From NCBI GenBank assembly GCA_022818135.1, contig JAFMSR010000015.1, positions 35,686,340 through 35,750,339 of the forward strand: a DNA stretch of 64,000 bases, in the 5' to 3' direction. Position numbers and translations under genes: made by a program. Source of the DNA: Saxidomus purpurata (taxonomy: Eukaryota > Mollusca > Bivalvia > Venerida > Veneridae). This document shows, in pieces, positions 53,926 to 64,000 of this stretch (its first letter is position 1; each line of letters starts with the position of its first letter). The notes beneath the pieces are model-generated. The model was given only the letters and a program-made list of their open reading frames with translations, did not search any database and was not told where the DNA came from.

Positions 53926-55540
53926 CTATATAAGCAATAATATGAAGTAAAACTCCCAAAATATGGCACTTCTAAGTTAAAACGTTGCAGTTTATAAAAA
54001 CTATAACATTTATTGTATAATAACAAACGGGATAGAGTAAATAAATCATTGTACATGTACATGTAAGTGTTATGTTTCATAAAGAAAGAAGAAAAGGTTA
54101 ACGGGTATAGAATGGTGTTTTCTAAGGTTTTCTAAGGTTTTGTTTATGTTCCTTTAATTCTGCAATCGATGACCGACTGCTGGTCGAACACTTCCGAATG
54201 CTCCAGGTTATCGATAAGTTTCATGACCGTTCATAACTACGTAATTTAATAATATATTTCTTATATTTTCACTCTTCCCTATTCAACAGTGGAGATTTTC
54301 TGTGGTTGGTGTTATTAATCAGTTTCAGTTTTCAGTTTTTTATTCAGCAATTCGTCAAGTACAAAATTAAATTGTTCTAAGAATCAGGATAAATTTACCA
54401 GACTTTCCGTCCTTGATTTCAGAGCTACATTTATATACTTGCTACATTAAAAATTGATTTTTTTCTATGTAGATATTTACAGTTTACAATGATACAAAGA
54501 TGTGCATACTGGGCCATGATGTACAAATGTATTTCTTTCCCAATAATTGGTTTCTTATATTACAGTAGAATGAACACCACAATAAAAAGTGATATATTGA
54601 TTCTATCCTATTAATAATATCATTTAGGAATTGGTGTTAATTTGTAAGACATAAAATATGTATGTATTTTATTTCGATTCTACAGCGGACTTTTTCGTTG
54701 TTGTTAACTAAAAACCAATCGCCTTCGGATATGTTTTGATAATTTCTTTCATATCCGTTACAAATCACTGCGCAACCTCTCGTACCTTCATGGCAGCTAA
54801 TACATTTTGACAACTGCCAAAATGTAGTATCGAGCCCATACATGTAAAGGTACGATCTACGACATGATTTGTAGTCTAAACATATATATTACATGTTTCG
54901 ATGGTTGCCTTTTGCAGTATCGGAATATCAGTGGAACATTTAGCATTAGTCACCGTCAGAAAATGTCGCTGCGCGATTTCCTTTTGTCAAATTACTGTAT
55001 AAATTAAATCTTATTCCGCCGACTTACCTCGGCACTGGAGCAGTCTACTTAAAAAGTACAAAAAAACACACATGACCTCGAAATCGAACTGTATAATACA
55101 TCAAGTAATTTTTAGAGCAATCAAGCAATTGCATCTTCATATTTGAATATTGACAGTTTGTAAATTGATGATGGAACTCAAAATATTTATTTTATTCGAT
55201 ATAAAGCTGAAAAGGTAATACATGTTTATCAGTGGGAAAGAACTATTAAACAACCTCGAGGTTAAGAGGTTTTTTTCTTCTATCAATGTGCATATATGCT
55301 TAACAAAACTTGTGACCATGCACACACAGAAGTATCTGTGAGGGCACTAGGCAATATTGGTCACTTTAGAAATGATACTTAATTCAAATTTTAAAGATTT
55401 TGAAAGTGAAACGTTTAACCCTTCATCTGATTCTTTACTTAAAGAATGTGAGTTGTGTGCGTTTACACTTTTATAAAAAAGACTATGTATGCATTTGTCA
55501 AGAGCGGCTATTATTCTATTCTTTACAAGCAAATAACTAC

Positions 55541-55795
55541 AGTCCGCTGTCGAGTGACTATGCCACTGACTTGAAATCACTGTAAACTCTCAAATTGTAC
55601 TGACACTGATTGAGGGTTATGGGTTCGAGCTCTCCTACCGACCATGTCTGTTTATGTGAGAAAGTTGTCAGTTTCGTACGGGGGATCGGAGTCTAATATT
55701 GTTTCTTCCTAGGAACGATGGTCAGGTAAACTGCCCGCCTGTAAACAACTGAAATACTGTTCAAAACGACCGTTAAACCTCGAACAAACAAACAC
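55541..55795 (+). repeat. tRNA-derived SINE inside the foldback element
   Basis: B-box GGTTCGAGCTC at 55622-55632; the body has GTACGGGGGATCGGAGTC and CTAGGAACGATGGTCAGGTA, then CCGCCTGTAAACAACTGAAA. Related in body to the SINE at 58053. Confidence 0.68.
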
Positions 55796-58052
55796 AATGG
55801 GCCAGAACTAGTTCTTTCATAATTTTGTCTTCGGGGTTATGTTGATAAAAGGCAGAACGTTATTTCTGAAAAATCAATTTTTGACTATCATTCGACATAA
55901 TATTTCTTATAGTAGATAAATTCGGATATACATGACTTGTACATGTGCATAGCATGTGTGGGGGTCTTGTAAAACACAACAGACACTTTTCCAAAATGTA
56001 CGAGGTGCATGAAAAGTTTGTAAGTTGATAACAGAACGCAGTTCAGATTTGTTACTGATACAAGTATCTTAGAAAACAGCAACATTTCATTGACGATTAC
56101 AAGGAATATAATTGAACAACAAGTTTTAGCATTTCCAACAAAAATTGCTGATGATTACCGTCAGCCGAGTGTTGTACTTCAGTATGAATAGTGGAAAACT
56201 GTTGACACCAAGATGAAGAGTGTGCTGCTGACACTAAGATGAATATAATTTTATCAAGGTCCGTCCATGAGAGCATTTGTGTTAGCGTATGTTCGTGGAT
56301 GAGACTACGGCATATCTCTCATCATGCCTATATTACCGAAATGAGCTTTTTGGAGTCAAAAGTAGAAGAAATTTTACAGTCAATAGTTGCCAAAATTGTT
56401 TTGATTGGTTGACGAAAGTGGGTCAACCGCGGCGACCATTGAGATCTGTTTGTGCGGTTGACCCAGATAGTAATAGCAGTTCTGAATGTGATGATCCTTG
56501 TTTTCTGCCCGGAAAGTACCGTTTGTAATGGGATATATACAGTCCCTTATACTAATGTCTGGTACATAGCAAATCAAGGTGCTGCTAAAATCGGCCTGTG
56601 TTTACGAAAAAGTATTCGGATCATAGTCTCTTTTTAAAGCTAAAATCTCTGGTTTCTGATAGACAAAATGTGACCATAAGTTTACTCAATGTGAGTCCGT
56701 TACAGGCCTGAAAGATGAGTTTGTTCTCGAAATAAAGTTTTATAGGCACGGGACCAGAAACTCTCTTTTTTCATGATGGTAATGATTCAGAAACAAAACT
56801 TCACAGAAAACACCATGCAAATCTCTGCCAATGATTGAACCATTTTACACAACCTTCACACTCTAAACTGTATCTCGCCGGAAATCGGTCTGGAGTGATT
56901 ATAAAAATGTAATGTTTACATGGGTGATTGATGTTTATTCTTGAATCTATATAACATCATCGATTCTTAAAACACGGTCAAATTTTCGAAACAGTTAATG
57001 ATAACAATGATCATACCTACATCTCATGTAGACTTGTATACATGATTGTGTGCATTCTTTGATAAACCGCCTGTGTTATCACACAGTAGGAATTTTACGT
57101 GCACGTGAACGAGATATCAAACTATGTAAACTATATAACTGTCCATTCGTTATATTAAAGTAAATGTTGCTTAGTTAATACTAGTAAATAGAAAGTTTAT
57201 CATAAATCTACTAAGTTCAACTTGATTGAATCTCGTTTAATATGAGTCGGGTCACAACTTTGGGTGAAAAAATGGGAGAATTTTCAGTATTAAACGTTTT
57301 GCGTAGGAAATAATGACGACAAAAACATCTAAAAATTTATATGTGCGTATTTCGGAGATTGAAAGCGGCTAGCACATTGTGTGTTTGGAATAACAATAGG
57401 GGCATTTTTGAACAAATTTTGCATGTAAAACGTCTATTTTACACCATTGACATTCGACGTCGCGTTCTAGGAAACGAAGTGAAAAATATCACAGTCGTAA
57501 ATGAGCCGTGGAGAGTATTCGTTCGAGTACTAAACGAATGACATTTTTATGATTAGATATTCCTTTTCATTGTTTAAATCATAAACAGTTGCATAGCATT
57601 TAATATGTTTGGAATCCCTGTTCCATGGCAAGACAATAATAATTTATTTCCACAGGTTTTAATATAAATAACTTCGCCAATGATTATTGATATATATACT
57701 TCTTGATTATTCATTGTATTTCATAACGCTACAAATTCTTCAATTTTTCGTATGCAAGGGCTCATACATTTTAGACGTTATTAATCCGTGGTGTAATAAC
57801 TGATCCTCAGCCGCAATCGACCCGAGTGCTGTGTTGACAACAATACAGATGTACGCAATGTATATAATTTAGTTACCGATGACTTCAGTCGGGAAATTTA
57901 CGTCTACAACAATTTTGTGGAGAAGAAAAAAATAATATGTCAACACTCAAATGTACATAGTCGCATTCTCTTCATCGCCATTGAAACAAATGCATGTACA
58001 TGGAACGTTTAGTACATATGTAGGGAGGCCCATAATAAGTAATGAATGTGAT

Positions 58053-58272
58053 TGCGGCGTGGTCGGGTCGGTAAGGTAGCTGACTTGTAATCACAATGAT
58101 CATGAGTTCGAGCCCGGCTACTAATCACGACTCTGTGAGAAAGTTTGCAGTTCCATACGCAGGATAAAGGTCTCGTACTGGTCCTTACCAGGAACAATGC
58201 TGAGTTCTACTGTCCGCCTGTACATGACTGAAATAGTGTTGAAGAACGGAAGTTTAACTGAAACCTAACCTA
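58053..58272 (+). repeat. tRNA-derived SINE inside the foldback element
   Basis: Head GCGGCGTGGTCGGGTCGGTA with B-box GAGTTCGAGCCC at 58104-58115; the body GGTCTCGTACTGGTCCTTAC and CCGCCTGTACATGACTGAAA resembles the SINE at 55541. Confidence 0.75.
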
Positions 58273-59817
58273 AAACATTTACATAATTATCGCGAAAGTG
58301 GTTTCTTATAGTGCCGAGTACTAGCATATTTCTTTCTGACGTACATGTCGTTTGTACATTTTAACGATTCGGTACAAGACTTTCGATTTCAGTGTACGCA
58401 CATTTACCTATCATGGTTGTTGTTTCGTTTTCTAAAATCACTGGCAAACTTAGTTTACTTTCAAATCTTTAGCAGATATTTGTACATCGCATTAAATACA
58501 ATCCCTTTAGTGCAACAAGGTTGTAACTCATATATTAAAGTAAGAAGGAAATATGACCGTGATTGTACTAAAGAAAATAGGGTCATATAGACTGTGTATA
58601 TCGTTTTCATACACAAATTATATATCTATTAAAGGTAAAACAATACATGTAGCACATGTTTCGGAAAACTGGGATTTTTGCAAGTGGTCTGTAAAAAACT
58701 TGAGAATTGATAGAATTTAGAAAAAACTTTAGAATGATAGAATTTATATTCTATGCATTCAAGAAGCTGCTTCAAAACAAAAAAACAAAACGCATTTACT
58801 TAGATGTATTCTCGTAAAAGAAGACTTTGGAACCGTCCTTTAATGAAAACGACGTTTTGAAAAAAAAAAAAAAATTTATAAGGTATAGGGTTATGCGATG
58901 ATGAAGTGGTTATCGATTTGGGTTACCAATAATTGTGATTCCCGGTTCACATCCCGGCCTGCGCCATGGACATTTAGAAAAAATGATCAGTGTTTGCCAC
59001 CCATCTAGATATGAACTGGTTAGAAACCCGGAGGTAGTCTCGTGCAGATAAGTGTTACACCGTCCGGCACGTTAGAGAGCAAAGGGGTGTTTTCGTAAAG
59101 AGCTAAGCTGTGCACGTTATTACATTGTACCAGCGAATGTTCAACATACAAGCAAACCTGTGTTAAGGCTACATATTCAGAGACAAAGATGTGTTTAAAC
59201 ATGTACGTCTTCCAATTCTAACATCACTGAAATGTTTCTGCACTTTCTGTAGACCCCGGAAAAATTTATTATTTTTAAGGCCTGTAATTTACAATTCGGT
59301 CCTGCACATACATACATATAACGGGAAGTATGGATTAAACTTGAAGTACTCCTTTCCCAAGTCAACTTTACCTACGATGTACAAACTTTAGGAAAAACTT
59401 TCTTCTTTCACAGTATCTTAATGGAAGAAGTCATACAGTGTCCACTTGACAGTCTCGTTCCCAGATAACAATAAATTAATTAAATTATTACTTTCGCACA
59501 CATCAAATTCAAGCAAAATGTTATTTAAAGGCATATACATGTACATGTAGTTCATACAGTCATATATGTCACATCATAGCATGTAATTCATAAAATAATC
59601 TTTTATTTCCGGGCTCCCCTGACATTCGAGAAATAGTCAAAGGCATGCCACTATAATGATTTACATTTTCAATAACATATACTATCATTGAAATCAGACG
59701 GACATATCCATACTAATTTGTTATTACTTTATTAGCACCGCGCATTCTGATGTTACAAACGCACATCATTTACGTTTATTTATAATGATGATGAATGATG
59801 ATTTAGAAAACTGAAAA

Positions 59818-60450
59818 TCTACTGCTACTGCTACTGCTGAGCAACTGCTACTGCAGAGCTACTGCTACTGCTAAGCTTCTGCTACTGCTACTGCTGGGCT
59901 ACTGCTACTGCTGTGTTACTGCTACTGCTACTGCTGAGCTACTGCTACTGCTGTGTTACTGCTACTGCTGAGCTACTGCTACTGCTGTGTTACTGCTACT
60001 GCTGAGCTACTGCTACTGCTAAGCTACTGCTACTGCTACTGCTGAGCTATTGCTACTGCTACTGCTGTGCTACTGCTACTGCTGAGCTACTGCTACTGCT
60101 GTGCTACTGCTACTGCTGTGCTACTGCTACTGCTGTGCTACTGCTACTGCTGTGCTACTGCTACTGCTGAGCTACTGCTACTGCTACTGCTGTGCTACTG
60201 CTACTGCTGAGCTACTGCTACTGCTGTGCTACTGCTACTGCTACTGCTACTGCTGTGCTACTGCTACTGCTACTGCTGTGCTACTGCTACTGCTAGGCTA
60301 CTGCTACTGCCAACTTCACGTTTTATAATTTTCCTACTGCTACTGCTAAGCTACTGCTACTGCTGAGCTACTGCTACTGCTGTGCTACTGCTACTGCCAA
60401 CTTCACGTTTCCTACTGCTGAGCTACTGCTACTGCCTACTTCCTACACAT
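59818..60450 (-). repeat. right arm of the foldback element, inverted GCAGTA array
   Basis: The same repeat in reverse orientation (ACTGCTACTGCTG). Two CAACTTCACGTTTTAT-like islands (about 60303 and 60398) mirror AACGTGAAGTTGG islands in the left arm (about 53376 and 53460). Confidence 0.95.
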
Positions 60451-60950
60451 TAAATAAACTGGTTAAATTTAAAGTTATAACTTTACTATAGCGTGAGAAT
60501 TGCGGATTACCTGAATAAACACAAGACGATGAAAACGTTTTGTTTTGTTTTACAACTTTATTCTTGAAACTGATTTAACGAAAACGGCTTGGAAATTTCC
60601 TTTGAACTAACTTTTTCTTAAAGCTCTGTCATTTCCCTCTTAAATTCTCCCAAATTTGTTTGACGTAAAATAGAAGAGTTTTTTTGGTGCGACATGGTTG
60701 TTTTCATATAGCGAAGGTATTTTCCATCCATCCGAGTTAAATCAGCATAAAAATGTATATAACAATGGAACAAAAAAAAAAAAAAGAAAACGTTTTAGTT
60801 TGATCTTAAACATACACATTGGACTAGGCATAATATAGATTTTTTTTCTTGTTGGTCTCTGTATCTGTCCGCCTATAATTATCCTAGCGACGATTAACAG
60901 TTTCTGCTCAGTCATGTATATGATTTCGGGAATACGAATTTTAATTCTTG

Positions 60951-62227
60951 TAAAAGCTGCTCGCTCTCAGATTTTGGTAAAAAAAAATAAAGTTCTTCAA
61001 ACTGTATGTAAATAACGTATTTTAGAACATAATTATAGTCATATAAAGGGCCCCAGTAAAAATTCACTTCACGCAAATTACAAAAAATACGCTAACAAAT
61101 TCAAAACCGTTGCAAACGCTTTTGAAATTCGAATATAAACATATAGTGTAGCGGTGCCGTGAAACCGACATTCTAACGCAGTACCGATGTAACGTCGTTT
61201 CTGATTGGTGACGTCGTTTAAATTTGCGACTATTAAATATAGGAATAACTGTTTTGTAATTTTGATATTTGCGACTGTATATACGGTTTTTAATGGTCGC
61301 AAATATTTTTAACGGCGACGGCGTTAGCCGGAGCTGTTAAAACTGTTTGCGACCATTAAAACCGTATATACGGTCGCAAATATCAAAATCACTAAATAGT
61401 TATCCCTTTTCTAACGCACAATGTGTCTAAATGCGATAATTTAAACGCCTTTCGAATTTTGCGACTATATATACGTTATTTAATGGTCGCAAATCTAAAC
61501 GACGTCACCAATCAGAAACGACGTTACATCGGTTCTGCGTTAGAATAAAGGAATAACTGTTTTGTAATTTTGATATTTGCGACTGTATATACGGTTTTTA
61601 ATGGTTGCAAATATTTTTAACGGCGACGGCGTAAGCCAAGGTCTATTAAACTGTTTTGGACCATTAAAACCGTATATACGGTCGCAAATATCAAAATCAC
61701 TAAATAGTTATCCCTTTTCTAACGCACAATGTGTCTAAATTGCGATAATTAAAAACGCCGTTTGAAGTTTGCGACTATATATACGTTATTTAATAGTCGC
61801 AAATTTAAACGACGCCACCAATCAGAAACGACGTCACATCGGTATTACGTTAGAATAAAGTATATATAGTCGCAAAATTCAAACGGCGTTTTAATTATCT
61901 CATTTAGACACATTGTGCGTTAGAAAAGGGATAACTATTTAGTGATTTTGATATTTGCGACCGTATATACGGTTTTAATGGTCGCAAACAGTTTTAACAG
62001 CTCCGGCTAACGCCGTCGCCGTTAAAAATATTTGCGATCATTAAAAACCGTATATACAGTCGCAAATATCAAAATTACAAAACAGTTATTCCTGTATTTT
62101 TAATCGATTTCTACCTAGATGTTTGCTTATATTTTGATCCTAGCCTTTAGTTTTATATTTATGAATAAGTATGTCAATTTTTTTTAAAACTATTTTTTCA
62201 ACGGTAACTGAGAGTGAGCAGCTTTAA
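60951..62227. mobile_element. nest of inverted repeats bounded by AAAGCTGCTCGCTCTCAG
   Basis: Left end TAAAAGCTGCTCGCTCTCAG, right end ACTGAGAGTGAGCAGCTTTA; a third copy of the end lies at about 62440-62458. Inside, the module TTTGCGAC...GTATATAC...GGTCGCAAA occurs repeatedly on both strands, with apex GGCGACGGCGTTAGCCGGAG at 61314-61333 and inverted at about 61999-62025. TAACGCACAATGTGTCTAAA blocks are also inverted (61409 and 61718 against about 61900). Confidence 0.75.
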
Positions 62228-62885
62228 GATTTTTATGAGCACATGCATGTGAATAAAATATTTTATTGTCATATAAAAAGTCTCAAGTATTAATTAATGT
62301 CACGTGTGTCTCTAAATTAAAAAAATTACGCTACCAAATTCAAAAGCGTGGCAACCGATATGTTTTATTCTAGCCTTTAGTTTTATATTTATGATAAAGA
62401 ATATCATTTTTTTTGAAAAATATTTTTTTCAACGGTAGCTGAGAGCGAGCAGCTTTAAGCAGTTGAACTGATATTTTATTGGCCCCAGTTGCTTTCTTCA
62501 CATTAATAAGATATGGTACCTTCATTTATAGACACAAAATTAAGACTATTTCGGTCTTGAGGGTTAAAGTGATTATCTTTACCTATGTTTTCAGCAACGC
62601 TCGTGAAAAAGTTGTTAATTTTTAGCTACCTCTTTATTATTGGAACTATTTTTGTCGTTTTCATTGAAAATGATTTTTGACTGTTCACAAATAGCCTTTT
62701 TTGACAAGTATGGTTTGATGTTATTTTAAAAATAAGATGACCTAAAGCCTACAATACATCTGCCTTGGAAGTATCTGCGTAGAGACTGTCGTTTCATGTT
62801 ATTTACCAAATTTCTGCTTTTCCTATATTTTTCCCAATTTGTAGACGTTTTGTATTTGAGATATTTATTGTAATTCATTTTCTTT

Positions 62886-63905
62886 TTATGCCCCCGAAGG
62901 GTGGCAAAGTAAAATCGCACCGTCTGTCTGTCCGTCCGTCCTAACATTTCTTCGTGTCCGGGCTGTTATTTTGTCATGCATTGAAAGCTTTTGAAATAAA
63001 TCAGCACAAATGTCCAGCGAATCAAGACGACGTGTCGCGCCCACGTCCCGACCTCAAAGGTCAAGGTCACACTTTCAGTTTGAAGGTAATGGAATCCTCT
63101 ATATATGCACACATACGTGTCAGGACTGTAACCTTGTCATGCATTGAAGGATTTAAAAATAACTTGGCACAAATGTCTAGCACATCAAGACGACGTGTCG
63201 CGTGCAAGACCCACGTCCCTACCTCAATGGTCTAGGTCACACACAGAGTGTGAAGGTAATGGAATCCTCTATATAATTATGCACACATACGTGTCAGGAC
63301 TGTAACTTTGTCATGCATTGAAGGATTCTAAAATAACTTGGCACAAATGTCTAGCACATCAAAACGACTTGTCGCGTGCAAGACCCACGTCTCGTCCTCG
63401 AAGGTCATGGTCACACTTAAGAGTTTGAAGGTAATGGAATCCTCTATATATGCACACATTCGTGTCTGGACTGTAATGATTGATTTTAAAATAACTTGGC
63501 ACAAATGTTAAGCACATCTAGACGACGTGTCGCGTGTAAGACCAATGTCCCTACCTCAAAGGTCAAGGTCACACATAGAGTTTGAATGTAATGGAATCCT
63601 GTATATATGCACACATTCGTGTCCGGACTATATCTTTGTCATGCATTGATTGATTTAAAAATAACTTGGCACACATGTTCAGCACATCAAGCAGATGTGT
63701 CGCAAGCAATACCGTCGTCCCTACCTCAAAGGTCAAGGTCACACTTAGTGTTTAAAAGTAATGGAATACTGTATCATGGTAACTCTGTCATGCATAGAAT
63801 AATTTTAAAATTACATGTCACAATTATTGAGCACATGGAGAGGACACATACTGTGAGACACCTCTTTCGGGGGCGTTCGTCACTTGTGAGGGACAGCTCT
63901 TGTTG
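62886..63905 (+). repeat. tandem element, five about 165-bp units, TGCCCCCGAAGG ends
   Basis: Units begin near 62954, 63115, 63290, 63461 and 63618 with CGTGTCNGGACTGTA. Each has TTGTCATGCATTGA, CTTGGCACAAATGT, GACGACGTGTCGCG and CTCAAAGGTCAAGGTCACAC. Bounded by TTATGCCCCCGAAGGGTGGC and TTTCGGGGGCGTTCG...AGCTCTTGTT. The frames through it are not genes. The family is common in bivalves. Confidence 0.8.
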
Positions 63906-64000
63906 TAAATTGCATTTCTTAGATTGTGATTCATAAACGAAAGTTGTTAAGTTTTCCTATAAATCTCTTTCTTTAACAATTCAGAATATTTATGCATCTA

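Larger units (their letters stand above)
53314..60450. mobile_element. 7137-bp foldback (MULE/FB-like) element with 9-bp target duplication
   Basis: Ends ATGTGTAGGAAGTTAGCAGT and, inverted, ATGTGTAGGAAGTAGGCAGT. TAAATAAAC flanks both sides (53305-53313 and 60451-60459). Homology to the 26300-26400 region is broken exactly here, giving an independent empty site. Arms (53326-53925 and 59818-60450) are about 600 bp of GCAGTA/GCAGTAGCACA subrepeats in opposite orientation. The 5.9-kb interior has two SINEs, a tRNA-like relic (about 58905-58975) and only short frames, such as 54637-54843 minus and 56289-56528 plus, which I cannot assign. No transposase seen. A 9-bp duplication with tandem-repeat arms is typical of Drosophila FB elements and of Mutator-type transposons. 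Confidence 0.88.

Noticed and set aside
63607..63936. 109-codon frame at the window end
   Set aside because: It lies in tandem-repeat units of the 62886-63905 element.

Overview
The window looks like 64 kb of nuclear DNA from a marine bivalve mollusc. The grounds are the AT-rich, repeat-dense texture, intron-containing genes with eukaryotic splice sites, an APE-type LINE, tRNA-derived SINEs, the 'TGACCTTGACC' tandem-repeat elements typical of bivalve genomes, and many long DNA hairpins. The species cannot be told from sequence alone. Two gaps of exactly 500 N (2298-2797 and 29304-29803) are scaffold placeholders of unknown true size.

Layout. 1-2297: no gene, with a palindromic minisatellite at 1296-2066. 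2798-3021: last exon of an unrecognised + strand gene with an acidic C-terminus. 4508-13470: a complete eight-exon minus-strand gene that I could splice in phase throughout. It encodes a predicted 451-residue TRIM protein: RING, two B-boxes, coiled coil, linker, and a C-terminal MIB/HERC2 domain. Its introns carry hairpin elements and a 2.2 kb terminal-inverted-repeat element. 14584-21994: a LINE with ORF1 and an ORF2 carrying endonuclease and reverse transcriptase; ORF1 is split by a 2.46 kb DNA element. 22000-29303: repeats and a tiny two-exon gene for a 50-residue Cys4 zinc-ribbon protein.

29804-40708 repeats 5953-29303 in the same order and orientation, minus several insertions. It starts right after the N gap, inside the TRIM gene, and stops matching exactly where the other copy stops before the gap. 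This is best read as two overlapping contigs from different haplotypes joined without merging, so most 'second copies' here are probably alleles. The pair gives empty sites for the LINE, the intronic hairpin cluster and other insertions.

40709-52889 holds further hairpins, a GAGATATCTC array, a 1.57 kb palindrome containing homopolymer runs of doubtful reality, SINEs, and a second zinc-ribbon gene (51368). A third, decayed relative (52890) has a 7137 bp foldback element (53314-60450) in its 3' flank; its arms are about 0.6 kb of GCAGTA-type repeat and it has a 9 bp target duplication. 60951-64000 holds a nest of inverted repeats and a five-unit tandem-repeat element.

The most interesting signals are: (1) hairpin elements whose arms belong to unrelated families but share a 15-nt apex, CGAGGCTCTGCCGAG or its complement; (2) a small family of Cys4 mini-zinc-ribbon genes resembling a family known from DNA viruses and Polinton-like elements; (3) the MULE-like foldback element; (4) a LINE whose ORF2 follows ORF1 in the same frame after one TAG, with no ATG for 262 codons; (5) the TRIM-MIB/HERC2 gene.
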